Shown piece by piece: positions 45,245-58,305 of a DNA stretch of 64,000 nt. The stretch covers positions 124,001 to 188,000 of the forward strand of contig NZ_CP007490.1 in assembly GCF_000699505.1 (NCBI RefSeq), given 5' to 3'. The position numbers were made by a program, and so were the translations under genes. Numbering within the stretch: the stretch's first letter is position 1; every line of letters starts with the position of its first letter. The notes under the pieces were generated by a model. That model was not told the origin of the DNA. It saw only the letters and a list, made by a program, of their open reading frames with translations, and did no database searches. The stretch is from Rhodoluna lacicola. Its GTDB lineage: Bacteria > Actinomycetota > Actinomycetes > Actinomycetales > Microbacteriaceae.

Positions 45245-45646
45245 GTGTTCGACATCGTTTACTTCTCAAACGTGTCAGAGAACACAAAAAGATTTGTCGA
45301 CAAGTTAGGGATTCGGAACTTTCGAATCCCTCTCTACGCGACAGACGAACACCTTCAAGTTTCGGCTCCATATGTTTTGATCTCTCCGACCTACGGTTTG
45401 GGAGACGACGAGACAAGTGTTCCGAAGCAGGTAATTCGTTTTTTGAACGACCCCGTCAACAGAAGTTTTTTGAAGGCAGTTATCGGTGCCGGAAACACAA
45501 ACTTTGGTGACAAGTACTGCAGAGCTGCTGAAGTGATCGCAAGAAAAACTTCAGTTCCGCTGATTTACAAAATTGAATTATTGGGTACGCCGAATGACGT
45601 AGCCACCGTAAAAGAAAAGATGGAACTCCTTTGGAAACTACAGTGA
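45245..45646 (+). CDS. nrdI: flavodoxin-like NrdI
   Basis: 133 residues from GTG 45245: [18 protein letters not shown] (FMN phosphate loop), LISPTYG, and [12 protein letters not shown]. NrdI activates the dimanganese cofactor of NrdF with an oxidant. The stop overlaps the nrdE ATG (TGATG). The 65-base gap after nrdH shows no terminator. Confidence 0.95.
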   Translation: MFDIVYFSNVSENTKRFVDKLGIRNFRIPLYATDEHLQVSAPYVLISPTYGLGDDETSVPKQVIRFLNDPVNRSFLKAVIGAGNTNFGDKYCRAAEVIARKTSVPLIYKIELLGTPNDVATVKEKMELLWKLQ

Positions 45647-47772
45647 TGCCAAAGCCTCGCGGCAACTACAGCTACCACGAGCTAAACGCGATGCTTAACC
45701 TTTACGATGCCAACGGAAAGATCCAGTTCGATAAAGATAAGGAAGCTGCCCGCGAGTACTTCCTAGAGCACGTAAACATGAGCACCGTGTTCTTCCACTC
45801 GCTACGTGAGCGCCTTGACTACCTGGTCGAGCACGAATACTACGAGCCAGGGTTCCTACAGACTTATTCATTTGAGTTCATCGAAGAGCTCACCAAGCTT
45901 GCTTACTCATACAAGTTCCGCTTCCAGTCATTCTTAGGCGCATACAAGTTCTACACCTCATACGCGCTTAAGACTTTTGATGGCGCACGCTACCTAGAGC
46001 GTTTCGAAGACCGCGTGGTAATGGTTGCGCTAACCCTTGCTGAAGGTAATGAAGAAACCGCACGCATGTTGGTAGATGAAATGATCACCGGTCGTTTCCA
46101 GCCGGCAACACCAACTTTCCTTAACTGCGGCAAGGCGCAGCGCGGCGAGTTCGTATCTTGCTTCTTGCTACGCACCGAAGACAACATGGAGTCAATCGCT
46201 CGCGCGATTAACTCATCACTGCAGCTTTCAAAGCGCGGTGGCGGTGTTGCGCTATCACTAACCAACATTCGCGAATCTGGCGCTCCGATCAAGAAGATAG
46301 AGGGACAGTCATCGGGTGTTATTCCAGTTATGAAGATGCTCGAGGATGCATTCTCTTACGCCAACCAGCTAGGTGCGCGTCAGGGTGCGGGTGCGGTTTA
46401 CCTAAACGTTCACCACCCAGACATCATGAAGTTCCTGGACACCAAGCGTGAGAATGCCGATGAGAAGATTCGCATCAAGACCCTGAGCCTTGGTGTTGTT
46501 GTTCCAGACGTGACCCTTGAGTTGGCTAAGAATAACGACGATATGTACCTGTTCTCTCCTTACGATGTTGAGAAGGTCTACGGCGTTCCGTTCAGCGACA
46601 TCTCAGTTACTGAGAAGTACCAAGAGATGGTTGACGATGCACGCATCAAGAAGACCAAGATCAAGGCGCGTCAGCTTTTCGAGACAATTGCCGAACTACA
46701 GTTTGAGTCTGGATACCCATACATCGTTTACGAAGACACCGTAAACCGTGAGAACCCAATTGAGGGTCGCATCAACATGTCGAACCTTTGCTCTGAGATT
46801 CTTCAGGTGAACACCCCAACTACCTACAACGCAGACCTGAGCTACGACAAGGTGGGCAAGGATATCTCTTGCAACCTTGGCTCACTCAACATTGCGATGG
46901 CCATGGACTCACCTGACTTTGGTCGCACCATTGAGGCTGCCATTCGTGCGCTAACCGCGGTTTCTGACTTGAGCGACATTGATTCAGTAACTTCAATCAA
47001 GTACGGTAACGAGCAGTCACACGCAATTGGCCTTGGCCAGATGAACCTGCACGGTTACCTGGCACGCGAGCGCGTTCACTACGGCTCAGAAGAGGGCATC
47101 GACTTCACCAACATCTACTTCTACACCGTTTTGTTCCACGCACTGAAGGCATCTAACAAGATAGCAATCGAGCGCGGCAAGACCTTTGGTGGATTTGAGA
47201 AGTCAAAGTACGCCACCGGTGAGTTCTTTGAGAAGTATGTTTCAAAGGAATGGAAGCCAGCGACTCCAAAGGTTGCCGAGCTATTCGCCAAGGCTGGAAT
47301 TGCAATTCCAGACCAGACCGACTGGACTCAGTTGAAGAACAGCGTGATGACTCACGGTATCTACAACCAAAACCTTCAGGCGGTGCCACCGACCGGATCG
47401 ATTTCTTACATCAACAACTCAACCAGCTCGATTCACCCGGTTGCGTCAAAGATTGAAATTCGTAAGGAAGGAAAGTTGGGTCGCGTTTACTACCCAGCCC
47501 CGTTCTTGACCAACGACAACCTTGAGTACTACGAGGATGCCTACGAGATTGGCCCAGAAAAGATAATCGCGACCTACGCCGCTGCCACCCAGCACGTAGA
47601 TCAGGGTCTATCGCTGACACTGTTCTTCAAAGACACCGCAACCACTCGCGATGTTAACAAGGCGCAGATTCAGGCTTGGCGCGCAGGAATCAAGACCATT
47701 TACTACGTACGTATTCGTCAGATGGCGCTGGAAGGCACCGAAGTTGGCGAGTGCGTAAGTTGCATGCTGTAG
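45646..47772 (+). CDS. nrdE: class Ib ribonucleoside-diphosphate reductase alpha subunit
   Basis: 708 residues from ATG 45646, overlapping the nrdI stop; GTG 45643 or TTG 45631 would add one or five residues. Catalytic cysteines are in ATPTFLNCG and SNLCSEIL, and the C-terminal redox pair is in GECVSCML. No N-terminal ATP-cone, as expected for class Ib. Reduces NDPs to dNDPs. Confidence 0.96.
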   Translation: MPKPRGNYSYHELNAMLNLYDANGKIQFDKDKEAAREYFLEHVNMSTVFFHSLRERLDYLVEHEYYEPGFLQTYSFEFIEELTKLAYSYKFRFQSFLGAYKFYTSYALKTFDGARYLERFEDRVVMVALTLAEGNEETARMLVDEMITGRFQPATPTFLNCGKAQRGEFVSCFLLRTEDNMESIARAINSSLQLSKRGGGVALSLTNIRESGAPIKKIEGQSSGVIPVMKMLEDAFSYANQLGARQGAGAVYLNVHHPDIMKFLDTKRENADEKIRIKTLSLGVVVPDVTLELAKNNDDMYLFSPYDVEKVYGVPFSDISVTEKYQEMVDDARIKKTKIKARQLFETIAELQFESGYPYIVYEDTVNRENPIEGRINMSNLCSEILQVNTPTTYNADLSYDKVGKDISCNLGSLNIAMAMDSPDFGRTIEAAIRALTAVSDLSDIDSVTSIKYGNEQSHAIGLGQMNLHGYLARERVHYGSEEGIDFTNIYFYTVLFHALKASNKIAIERGKTFGGFEKSKYATGEFFEKYVSKEWKPATPKVAELFAKAGIAIPDQTDWTQLKNSVMTHGIYNQNLQAVPPTGSISYINNSTSSIHPVASKIEIRKEGKLGRVYYPAPFLTNDNLEYYEDAYEIGPEKIIATYAAATQHVDQGLSLTLFFKDTATTRDVNKAQIQAWRAGIKTIYYVRIRQMALEGTEVGECVSCML

Positions 47773-47804
47773 AAATTTTTCAGCATAAAAACCGCTTAAG
47801 ATAA

Positions 47805-50013
<2,209 letters not shown>

Positions 50014-50116
50014 CCAACCGGCGCTGATTTACCCCATAGCGAACAGGCCACAAAAGGGTGGCAAGGCAACCTAGCATTTTTACATACGGTTCAATTGGGC
50101 TGGCAAAGGAGTAAAA

Positions 50117-52600
50117 ATGTTCGAGAAATTCACCGATAAGGCTCGTCGCGTTGTGGTGTTGGCTCAAGAAGAAGCCAAGCTGCTGAATCACAACTACATC
50201 GGTACCGAACACATTCTTTTGGGTTTGATTCACGAGGGCGAGGGAGTGGCCGCAAAGGCACTTGAGTCGCTGGGCATCAATCTTGATTCCGTGCGCGAGC
50301 AGGTTCAGGAAATCATCGGCCAGGGTCAGCAGGCACCAACCGGACACATTCCTTTTACTCCGCGTGCAAAAAAAGTTTTGGAACTTTCACTTCGTGAAGC
50401 TCTACAGCTTGGTCACTCATACATCGGCACCGAACACCTATTGCTTGGTTTGATTCGCGAGGGTGAAGGCGTTGCGGCTCAGGTGCTTACCAAATTGGGC
50501 GCCGACACCAACCGCGTGCGTCAGCAAGTAATTCAATTGCTTTCTGGTTTCCAGGGTAAAGAAGCGGTTGCCGTTGGTGGCGACACATCAGAAAAGCAAA
50601 AGGGCTCACAAATTCTTGACCAGTTTGGTCGCAACCTAACTCAAGCCGCCGCAGACGGAAAACTTGACCCGGTGATTGGTCGCGAACGTGAGATTGAGCG
50701 CGTGATGCAAATTCTTTCTCGTCGCGGAAAGAACAACCCAATCCTGATTGGTGAACCGGGTGTTGGTAAGACCGCTGTTGTTGAAGGTTTAGCTCAGGCA
50801 ATCATCAATGGCAACGTTCCTGAAACTTTGAAGGGCAAGCAGCTCTACACCCTAGACATGGGTTCTTTGATTGCGGGCTCACGTTACCGCGGTGACTTTG
50901 AAGAGCGCCTAAAGAAAGTGACCAAAGAGATTCGCACTCGCGGCGACATCATCACTTTCATCGATGAAATTCACACCCTGGTCGGAGCCGGTGCTGCCGA
51001 GGGCGCGATTGACGCCGCCTCAATCTTGAAGCCACTACTGGCCCGTGGTGAGCTGCAGACCATCGGTGCTACAACTCTTGATGAATACCGCAAGCACTTT
51101 GAAAAAGACGCCGCGCTTACCCGCCGCTTTCAGCAGGTAATGGTTAACGAGCCGTCACTGCCACAGGCAATCAATATCTTGAAGGGTCTGCGCGACCGCT
51201 ACGAGGTGCACCACAAGGTGTCAATCACCGACAGCGCGCTAGTTGCCGCGGCTCAGCTTTCTGACCGCTACATCACCGATCGCTTCTTGCCAGACAAGGC
51301 GATTGACCTGATCGACGAGGCCGGTGCCCGTTTGCGTCTTTCGATTTTGTCGTCACCTCCGGAGCTTCGCGAGATCGAAGAGAAGATTGTTGCCATCAGG
51401 GTTGAAAAAGAAAAGGCAATCGAGGACCAGGACTTTGAGTTGGCCGCATCAAAGCGTGACCAAGAAAAGCAGCTGAACATTGAGCGCGTAAAGATGGAGA
51501 AGCAGTACCGTGCTGGCTCAGTTGCCGCGCAGGGAATTGTTGACGAGGGTCTAATTGCCGAGGTGCTTGCTCAGGCCACCGGCATTCCAGTATTCAAGTT
51601 GACTGAGGAAGAAAGCGCCAAGCTGATCTTCATGGAAGACGAGTTGCACAAGCGTGTGATTGGCCAAGAAGACGCCATCAGCGCGATCTCCAAGTCAATC
51701 CGTCGTCAGCGTGCTGGCTTGAAGGACCCAAACCGCCCATCGGGTTCATTCATCTTTGCCGGACCTACCGGTGTTGGTAAGACAGAGCTGGCCAAGGCGC
51801 TGGCAGAGTTCCTCTTCGACGACGAAGGTGCGTTGATCTCACTAGACATGTCTGAATACGGCGAGAAGCACACCGTGTCTCGTTTGTTTGGTGCGCCTCC
51901 GGGCTTCGTTGGATTCGAAGAGGGTGGCCAGCTAACAGAGAAGGTTCGCCGCAAGCCATTCAGCGTTGTGCTGTTCGACGAGATTGAAAAGGCTCACCCA
52001 GATATCTTCAACTCACTGTTGCAGATTCTTGAAGAGGGTCGTTTGACTGATGGTCAGGGTCGCGTTGTTGACTTTAAGAACACCATCATCATCATGACCA
52101 CCAACCTTGGTACTCGTGATATTTCTCGCGGTGCGATGGGCTTCAACCTTGAGGGCGACAACGCCAACGACTACGAGCGCATGAAGGGCAAAGTCAATGA
52201 GGAGCTTAAGAAGAGCTTCCGTCCGGAGTTCCTAAACCGCGTTGACGAGACCATCGTGTTCCCTCAGCTCATCAAGAGCGAGTTAGTTCAGATTGTTGAT
52301 CTGTTCATCAAGCGCCTTGCTGTTCGTCTAGAGGACCGTGACATGACAATCTCGGTAACTCAGGCCGCTAAGGACCGTTTGATTGAGATTGGCTTTGACC
52401 CAACGCTGGGTGCTCGACCATTGCGTCGTGCAGTGCAGCGTGAAATCGAGGACAAGCTCAGCGAGAAAATCATGCACGGAGAACTCAAGAATGCGTCACA
52501 CATTGACGTTGATTTTGTAAACGGTGAATTCACCTTTAGTTCTCGTTTGCACTCAGCGCCGGTAGTTGTAGGCGGACCGATTGGTGAACTAGAAGCATAG
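50117..52600 (+). CDS. clpC: ATP-dependent Clp protease ATP-binding subunit ClpC
   Basis: 827 residues behind AAAGGAG. Two Clp-N repeats ([38 protein letters not shown]), first AAA+ module with GEPGVGKT, a UVR-like coiled coil ([20 protein letters not shown]), second AAA+ with GPTGVGKT. The [11 protein letters not shown] region precedes the ClpP-binding loop. Unfolds proteins for ClpP. Monocistronic or joined with the next gene (44-base gap). Confidence 0.96.
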   Translation: MFEKFTDKARRVVVLAQEEAKLLNHNYIGTEHILLGLIHEGEGVAAKALESLGINLDSVREQVQEIIGQGQQAPTGHIPFTPRAKKVLELSLREALQLGHSYIGTEHLLLGLIREGEGVAAQVLTKLGADTNRVRQQVIQLLSGFQGKEAVAVGGDTSEKQKGSQILDQFGRNLTQAAADGKLDPVIGREREIERVMQILSRRGKNNPILIGEPGVGKTAVVEGLAQAIINGNVPETLKGKQLYTLDMGSLIAGSRYRGDFEERLKKVTKEIRTRGDIITFIDEIHTLVGAGAAEGAIDAASILKPLLARGELQTIGATTLDEYRKHFEKDAALTRRFQQVMVNEPSLPQAINILKGLRDRYEVHHKVSITDSALVAAAQLSDRYITDRFLPDKAIDLIDEAGARLRLSILSSPPELREIEEKIVAIRVEKEKAIEDQDFELAASKRDQEKQLNIERVKMEKQYRAGSVAAQGIVDEGLIAEVLAQATGIPVFKLTEEESAKLIFMEDELHKRVIGQEDAISAISKSIRRQRAGLKDPNRPSGSFIFAGPTGVGKTELAKALAEFLFDDEGALISLDMSEYGEKHTVSRLFGAPPGFVGFEEGGQLTEKVRRKPFSVVLFDEIEKAHPDIFNSLLQILEEGRLTDGQGRVVDFKNTIIIMTTNLGTRDISRGAMGFNLEGDNANDYERMKGKVNEELKKSFRPEFLNRVDETIVFPQLIKSELVQIVDLFIKRLAVRLEDRDMTISVTQAAKDRLIEIGFDPTLGARPLRRAVQREIEDKLSEKIMHGELKNASHIDVDFVNGEFTFSSRLHSAPVVVGGPIGELEA

Positions 52601-52644
52601 TTTAGGCGTCATCTGTTTTTGGGTGGCATAACTATGCTTAAAGG

Positions 52645-53151
52645 ATGACCAGCAAGATCAACGTAAGGCCTGCCCGCACCGCAGACGTAAAGGCAATTCA
52701 GGCCATGCGTCAGGAGCTTGAGGGCTCAAAGGTGCTACTTGGTCACGAACTGGTCAGTCTTTATGAAGCGGTGCCAGAGTTCTTGGTGGCAGTTGACGAA
52801 TCTGGCCAGGTCATTGGTGCCGGCGCGCTGCACGTCATGTGGGAAGATCTAGCCGAAGTTCGCTCAATGGTGGTTCGTGAAAACCTAAGGGGAACCGGAG
52901 TGGGTCACGCGGTGCTCGAGGCTCTGCTGGCCAAGGCTGAATCGGTGGGCATCAAGCGGGTATTTTGCCTGACCTTTGAAACCGAATTCTTTGGCAAGCA
53001 CGGCTTCAAGGAAATTTCTGATGTTCCGGTTGATGAGGTCACCTTTGAACAGATGGTGCGTTCCCACGACGACGGTGTTGCAGAGTTCTTGGATCTAGCC
53101 CGGGTTAAGCAGAACACTTTGGGCAACACCCGAATGCTCAAGACCCTTTAA
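52645..53151 (+). CDS. argA: amino-acid N-acetyltransferase (short NAGS-type)
   Basis: 168 residues, a GNAT domain: RSMVVRENLRGTGVGHAVLEALL holds the acetyl-CoA loop, and the C-terminal SHDDGVAEFLDLARVKQNTLGNTRML matches the short mycobacterial N-acetylglutamate synthase. First step of arginine synthesis. The kinase-like domain of long ArgA is absent, normal in actinobacteria. Confidence 0.88.
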   Translation: MTSKINVRPARTADVKAIQAMRQELEGSKVLLGHELVSLYEAVPEFLVAVDESGQVIGAGALHVMWEDLAEVRSMVVRENLRGTGVGHAVLEALLAKAESVGIKRVFCLTFETEFFGKHGFKEISDVPVDEVTFEQMVRSHDDGVAEFLDLARVKQNTLGNTRMLKTL

Positions 53152-53206
53152 TTTCAAAGCCAGCAGCCTAAAGGCATTTATAAGGTTCGCTGGATACTCT
53201 ATTTTT

Positions 53207-53842
53207 ATGAGTAATTCGCGTCACGACCCAAGAAACCGCCAGCGTCCGGTTGCTCGCAGCAAGTCTGTTTACCTGCGTCGCCGGATTATCGCTCTGGTTG
53301 TGTTGGCAGCCCTGGTGGCTTTGGTGGGGGGTCTGGTGGCGGCAGCCGTTAGCTTTGTGCAGGGAATCTTTGGTGGCGGTAGCGCAGCCCCCGGTGGGTC
53401 AAATGCCAATGGCACTGTTGCGGCGTGTGCCGCCGAGAGCATTTTGCTTGAGCCAATTGTTGGTGATGCAAACGCCAATCCGCAGGCCAGTTTTGACACC
53501 GGGATAAATCCGTTCTTTGGTTATCGGATTACCAATGTGGGGGCTAAAGACTGCACCTTTGACGTAGGTGGCAAGGGCACCTTCTTTACTGTTACCAGCG
53601 GTAGCGAAACCATTTGGACTTCAGAAAATTGCGATCGGACGGCTTTGACCTCTGCGGTACTCACTTTGAAACCTAACGAACCCATTAAGAGCCCAATGAG
53701 TGATTGGTACCGAGTCAAATCTTCATCAACGGGCTGTGGAGCAGAGCAGGCACCGGTTACTGCTGGCGGAGCTTCGTATCACCTCAGCGTTGAAGTTGGC
53801 GGAGCGGTTTCTAAGGAAACCTCACAGTTCATCCTGAATTGA
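53207..53842 (+). CDS. membrane-anchored extracellular protein of unknown function
   Basis: 211 residues: a basic cytosolic head (residues 1-28), one helix about 29-54, a Gly/Ser linker, then a Cys-containing extracellular domain (about 75-211) of beta strands with four cysteines that could form two disulfides. The FFGYRITNVGAKDCTFDVGG stretch looks immunoglobulin-like, as in some cell-surface proteins of Microbacteriaceae. Convergent with the AraC gene. Confidence 0.65.
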   Translation: MSNSRHDPRNRQRPVARSKSVYLRRRIIALVVLAALVALVGGLVAAAVSFVQGIFGGGSAAPGGSNANGTVAACAAESILLEPIVGDANANPQASFDTGINPFFGYRITNVGAKDCTFDVGGKGTFFTVTSGSETIWTSENCDRTALTSAVLTLKPNEPIKSPMSDWYRVKSSSTGCGAEQAPVTAGGASYHLSVEVGGAVSKETSQFILN

Positions 53843-53848
53843 GCAGAA

Positions 53849-54817
53849 TCACTCGCCAACAAGACCAAGACTTAAAATTCTTTTTTCTGGTCTCTTCTGA
53901 TCATCAAGTAATCGATAGGAAGATGGAGTCATATCCATTTCGGCAAGAAACTGACGATTGAAATTTGCCAGATTGGTGTAGCCACTGGCGGCACAAATGC
54001 TTGAAATTGTTTCGTTAGTGTCTTCTAGCATTCGGCAGGCGTGGGCAATGCGCATCTTTCGCACCATTTCACTAAAGGTAAGACCGCTGGCTTTTTTGAA
54101 GTACTTTGAGAAAGTTGGTTCCGACATGTGGGCACGCTTTGCTGCCTCTGACATGCGAATGTTTTTAGTTAGGTTGTCAAAAATATATTTCACGCCGGAC
54201 TCCACTGCTGAAATGCCTTCATCGCTTGCGTTAGGTGTAAACCACTGCTTGGCAATGGTTTGTTTTTCTTTCTTCGGTGCTTCAGCAAAGAGCACTAAGA
54301 GTGCAAGCAAGTGCAATATCCTTCGAGTACCAGAGCTTGAATTCACTGCTTCAATTTCTTTTGCGGCGCGCTTAGCAGTTTCACCGGAGTAGATAATTCC
54401 CTGACTTGATTCCTTTAGCAGAGGTTTTAAGTCACGCAACTCAGGCATTGTTTCCATTAGGCCGTTTATAAATTCTGGTAAGAACTGAATCACTGCATCG
54501 CGATTCTTTATTACTTGACCTGGTTGCAAATTACTCATCCAGTCGTGTGGCAAGCCTGAACCAATAAATGCCACGTGGCCAGCCTCAAAGGTTCCGATCA
54601 CATCACCGATTAGGTAACTTCCGGTTCCCTCACGAATTAGGTGAATCTCGTATTCCGGGTGGTATTGCCAGCGCGCGATCTCGGCTGGAAAGTCGTGTGA
54701 GAAGCTGCGGAATGAGTGGAATGGGTTTGGTGGAATTACCTCAAGAGCAGCCGGTTTACCCAACAGGTTTTGCGCGATTTTTTCGGGCTGTAGCGTTTTT
54801 GGGGGTAACGGATTCAT
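53849..54817 (-). CDS. AraC-family regulator of the polyol locus
   Basis: 322 residues. An N-terminal cupin (EIHLIREGTGSYLIGDVIGTFEAGHVAFIGSGLPHDW) senses the ligand. The C-terminal two helix-turn-helix units, about residues 215-305, read MSEAAKRAHMSEPTFSKYFKKASG and ISSICAASGYTNLANFNRQF. It faces the polyol transporter operon across a 309-base gap with several AT-rich repeats, so it probably activates it and itself. Confidence 0.88.
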   Translation of the reverse strand: MNPLPPKTLQPEKIAQNLLGKPAALEVIPPNPFHSFRSFSHDFPAEIARWQYHPEYEIHLIREGTGSYLIGDVIGTFEAGHVAFIGSGLPHDWMSNLQPGQVIKNRDAVIQFLPEFINGLMETMPELRDLKPLLKESSQGIIYSGETAKRAAKEIEAVNSSSGTRRILHLLALLVLFAEAPKKEKQTIAKQWFTPNASDEGISAVESGVKYIFDNLTKNIRMSEAAKRAHMSEPTFSKYFKKASGLTFSEMVRKMRIAHACRMLEDTNETISSICAASGYTNLANFNRQFLAEMDMTPSSYRLLDDQKRPEKRILSLGLVGE

Positions 54818-54922
54818 AACACTAATTTTCCTAAACTCGGTTTTTAGGGCATTTGCGTGAGTACAAAAAGCGCACTCTTAAATACACACTTTGCCTCTAT
54901 TTTGCGGGTCTTGCGAGTATCT

Positions 54923-54982
54923 GATACTTTTTTGCCGATACTATTTTTCCAAATTGGTATTTTTTTGCTTGGCAAAATAGTA
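54923..54982. promoter_or_regulatory. repeat cluster in the AraC/polyol intergenic region
   Basis: The 309-base gap 54818-55126 holds no gene. It contains tandem 14-base copies GATACTTTTTTGCC and GATACTATTTTTCC (54923-54950, 12 of 14 identical), a TTGGTATTTTTTT stretch, and AAAATAGTA (54974-54982) as inverted match to TACTATTTT (54939-54947). Such spaced half-sites suit AraC-type binding. No clear -10/-35 pair is visible. Confidence 0.5.
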
Positions 54983-55126
54983 CCAGTATTTGATGTCATT
55001 TGAACCATGAAGTTACTTCTTTGTTATCAAGCCATATGTAACTTCTAAATACAGATCAGCGCATTGGCGCTATCTTCCCGGTGAAAATCCGGAAAAACAT
55101 GTAGCAACGAAAACAAGGGAGTATCA

Positions 55127-56458
55127 ATGCTTTTGAAGAAGCGCGCAATGACCCTTGGTGCAATGCTGGGTATCTCAGCTCTAGCACTAAGCGGATGTGT
55201 ATCAGATGCAGGCGCAGGGGAAGACGTAACTCTTACCTTGGCAACTGTTAACAACGGAAACATGGTTGACATGGAGTCGCTAAAGGGCGAGTTCGAGGCA
55301 GCCAACCCAGGTATCAAGGTTAACTTCCAGGTTATGGAAGAAGGCGACCTTCGTAGCGCAGTAACCGCTGACGTGGCTAACGCAGCTGGACAGTATGACA
55401 TCGTGACTATCGGTGCTTACGAAGTTCCACAGTGGGGCGCTAACGGTTGGCTAACTGACCTAACTGCTGATCTAGCCGACGATACATACGACGTAGAGGA
55501 CATCTTGCCTCCAGTTCGTTCAGCTCTATCAGTTGACGGCAAGCAGTACGCTGTTCCTTTCTACGGTGAGTCATCAATCCTTATGTACAACAAGGAAATT
55601 CTTGATGCTGCCGGTCAGAAGATTTCAAACAACCCAACCTGGCAAGAAGTTGCAAAGGTTGCAAAGGCTGTAAAGACCAAGGACACCGCAGGTATCTGTC
55701 TACGCGGCAAGCCTGGTTGGGGTGACTTGTTCGCTCCTCTAACTACCGTGGTTCAGACTTTCGGTGGTAGCTGGTACGACATGAACTGGGATGCACAGGT
55801 TAACTCACCAGCATTCGTAGAGGCAGTTACTTTCTACAAGAACTTGCTTGACGAGGCTGGCCAGCCAAACCCAGTTGACTACAGCTTCAACGAGTGCATG
55901 AACGCACTTAAGGAAGGAAAAGTTGCAATGTGGTACGACGCATCTGTAGCTGCTTCATTCCTAGAAGCTGATGACTCACCTGTAAAGGGCAAGCTTGCAT
56001 ACGCACACGCTCCGGTTGTAAAGACCAAGGAGTCAGGTTGGCTATGGAGCTGGAACCTAGCTGTTCCAGCTAACACCCAGCACAAGGATGCAGCTATCAA
56101 GTTCATCAAGTGGGCAACCTCAAAGGAATACCACAACCTAGTTGGAACAAAGCTTGGTTGGTCAAAGGTTCCACCTGGCGCACGTATCTCAACCTACGAG
56201 ATTCCTGAGTACAAGGAAGCAGCAAAGGCTTACGCCCCAATTACCCTAGAGGTAATGAACGCTGTGAACCCAGTACAGCCTGGTGTAAACCCTCAGCCTT
56301 GGGTTGGTATCCAGTACGTAGCAATCCCTGAGTTCCAGGAAGTTGGAAACCAGGTTGCTCAGCTAGTAGCTGATGCGATTGCTGGACGCACCACCGTCAA
56401 GGAAGCACTTGATGCCGGTCAGAAGATCGCTCAAGTAGCTGGTGACGCACACAAGTAA
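55127..56458 (+). CDS. polyol ABC transporter substrate-binding lipoprotein
   Basis: 443 residues. Lipobox LSGC (Cys24), then VTLTLATVNNGNMVDMESLKGEFEAANPGIKVNF. This matches family 1 sugar-binding proteins of the sorbitol/mannitol type (SmoE-like), including WSWNLAVPANTQHKDAAIKFIKWA. Codon use looks strongly biased, as for a highly expressed gene. A stem-loop before the permease gene may keep its level high relative to the membrane parts. Confidence 0.88.
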   Translation: MLLKKRAMTLGAMLGISALALSGCVSDAGAGEDVTLTLATVNNGNMVDMESLKGEFEAANPGIKVNFQVMEEGDLRSAVTADVANAAGQYDIVTIGAYEVPQWGANGWLTDLTADLADDTYDVEDILPPVRSALSVDGKQYAVPFYGESSILMYNKEILDAAGQKISNNPTWQEVAKVAKAVKTKDTAGICLRGKPGWGDLFAPLTTVVQTFGGSWYDMNWDAQVNSPAFVEAVTFYKNLLDEAGQPNPVDYSFNECMNALKEGKVAMWYDASVAASFLEADDSPVKGKLAYAHAPVVKTKESGWLWSWNLAVPANTQHKDAAIKFIKWATSKEYHNLVGTKLGWSKVPPGARISTYEIPEYKEAAKAYAPITLEVMNAVNPVQPGVNPQPWVGIQYVAIPEFQEVGNQVAQLVADAIAGRTTVKEALDAGQKIAQVAGDAHK

Positions 56459-56476
56459 AAAGCAGTAAAAAAGTAG

Positions 56477-56513
56477 TTCCCGGGGCCGGCCGATTTCCGG
56501 TTGGTCCCGGGAA
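56477..56513 (+). terminator. stem-loop between binding-protein and permease genes
   Basis: TTCCCGGG (56477-56484) pairs with CCCGGGAA (56506-56513), with an inner CCGG/CCGG stem and AGT/ACT outer pairs, then ATTTCTAG. Likely a partial terminator or mRNA-stabilising hairpin giving excess binding protein. Confidence 0.65.
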
Positions 56514-56570
56514 ACTATTTCTAGTAGTAAACAAAAACGCACTAAAAATTTTGACAAGGAAGTTCTCACG

Positions 56571-57491
56571 ATGGCCTCAAAAACAACCGCTGCAGTTCCG
56601 GTTGTGAAGCAAAAGACTTATCTGAAAAAGGTCCGCCTTTCTCGTGCACTTATTCTTCCAGCTCTGATTTTCAGCATTGTGCTGACTCAGATTCCTTTCC
56701 TTGTCACCATATATTTCTCCACCCTTGAGTGGAACCTACTTAAGCCGACTGAAGTCAAGTTCGCGTGGTTTGAAAACTATCTAGCGGTTTTTGAAAAGGG
56801 TGACCTGCTGCCAGCAACAATTTCAACAGTGGGCATCACATCACTATCGGTGATTTTTTCTGTGGTCCTTGGCTTGGTGCTTGCCATCTTGCTCGACAGA
56901 AAATTCCGAGGCCAGGCACTAGCTCGCACTCTGCTAATCACTCCGTTTCTGCTGATGCCGGCGGCTGCGTCACTGATTTGGAAGTACTCAATGTTCGACA
57001 GCAACGTGGGCATTCTTAGCTGGGTCACCGAGGTTTTGGGTGGCACACCAATTCAGTGGACCACCGATCTACCGTTCGCAGTGGTTGTAATCATGCTGAC
57101 CTGGCAGTACACGCCATTCATGATGCTGATTCTGTTGGCGGGTTTGCAGAGCCAGAGCCGTGAGGTGCTTGAAGCTGCATCGGTTGACGGCGCCGGAGCC
57201 TGGCGAACCTTTCAATGGATTACCCTGCCGCACCTTCGTCAGTATGTAGAAATTGCTGTGCTGCTTGGCACGATCATGCTGCTGCAGGTGTTTGACCCGA
57301 TTGCGATTATCACCAAGGGCACCGGAGGCACCAAGACCCTTTCTTACCTCTTGTATGAAAGAGCATTCGTTGGTCTGAACGTGGGTGAGGCCGCTGCCTA
57401 TGGTGTGGTCACCGTGTTGTTGACCATCGTGGTTGCGACTGTCGCGCTGCGCAATTTGTTCAAGGTGTTTATGGATGGAGGTAACCGCTAA
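56571..57491 (+). CDS. polyol ABC transporter permease 1
   Basis: 306 residues, six membrane helices; the EAA loop is VLEAASVDGAGAWRTFQWITLPHLRQ. Matches MalF-like permeases of mannitol/sorbitol importers (SmoF). GTAACCGCTAATG overlap joins it to the next permease. Confidence 0.9.
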   Translation: MASKTTAAVPVVKQKTYLKKVRLSRALILPALIFSIVLTQIPFLVTIYFSTLEWNLLKPTEVKFAWFENYLAVFEKGDLLPATISTVGITSLSVIFSVVLGLVLAILLDRKFRGQALARTLLITPFLLMPAAASLIWKYSMFDSNVGILSWVTEVLGGTPIQWTTDLPFAVVVIMLTWQYTPFMMLILLAGLQSQSREVLEAASVDGAGAWRTFQWITLPHLRQYVEIAVLLGTIMLLQVFDPIAIITKGTGGTKTLSYLLYERAFVGLNVGEAAAYGVVTVLLTIVVATVALRNLFKVFMDGGNR

Positions 57492-58303
57492 TGCGTAATC
57501 TAAAAGGCAATCTAATTACAGCGGGAACCTGGGTAATTGTGCTGCTGTTCTTCTTCCCGGTTTTCTGGATGTTCATCAACGCATTCAAGAGTGAGCAGGA
57601 TGCATCAGCGATTCCGCCAACCATTTTCTTTGAACCGGATCTTGGTGGTTTCCAACGGCTTATGGACCGCGGCATGATTGACTACCTAACCAACTCGGTG
57701 ACCTCAAGCGTGGTGTCTACCGTAATCGTGCTTTTGCTGGCCATTCCTGCGGCCTACGCGCTTTCAATTCGTCCAATCAAGAGTGTGCAGGATGCACTAT
57801 TCTTCTTCATCTCAACTAGGTTCATGCCCGCCGCAGCTTCACTGCTGCCGCTGTACATGATCTTCAAGAGTTTGGGAATGCTAGACAACATCAACGCTTT
57901 GTCACTGGTTTACGCAGCCATGAACTTGCCAATTGCAGTTTGGATGATGCGCTCATTCTTCAACGAGGTACCAATTGACATCGTTGAGGCGGCTCAGATT
58001 GATGGAGCCAACTTCCGCACCGAGCTGATTCGAATTGTTTTGCCAATCGTCCTGCCCGGTATTGCAGCGGTGGCGCTAATTTGTTTCATCTTCTCTTGGA
58101 ACGAGTACTTCTTGGCTACTCTGCTGACCACGTCAGACGCCAAAACAGCACCTCCGTTCCTTGCATCTTTTGTTGACGGTCGAGGCTTGTTCCTAGGTGT
58201 GCTCTCAGCTGCAGCCATGGTTGCCGCTCTTCCGGTTTTGATTGCCGGTTGGGTTGCTCAGAAGCAATTGGTTCGTGGTCTAGCGATGGGTGCAGTGAAG
58301 TAA
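57491..58303 (+). CDS. polyol ABC transporter permease 2
   Basis: 270 residues, six helices; the EAA loop is DIVEAAQIDGANFRTELIRIVLPIVLPG. MalG-like (SmoG). No ATP-binding subunit follows; the ATPase, perhaps a shared MsiK-type protein, must be elsewhere. Confidence 0.9.
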   Translation: MRNLKGNLITAGTWVIVLLFFFPVFWMFINAFKSEQDASAIPPTIFFEPDLGGFQRLMDRGMIDYLTNSVTSSVVSTVIVLLLAIPAAYALSIRPIKSVQDALFFFISTRFMPAAASLLPLYMIFKSLGMLDNINALSLVYAAMNLPIAVWMMRSFFNEVPIDIVEAAQIDGANFRTELIRIVLPIVLPGIAAVALICFIFSWNEYFLATLLTTSDAKTAPPFLASFVDGRGLFLGVLSAAAMVAALPVLIAGWVAQKQLVRGLAMGAVK

Positions 58304-58305
58304 CA

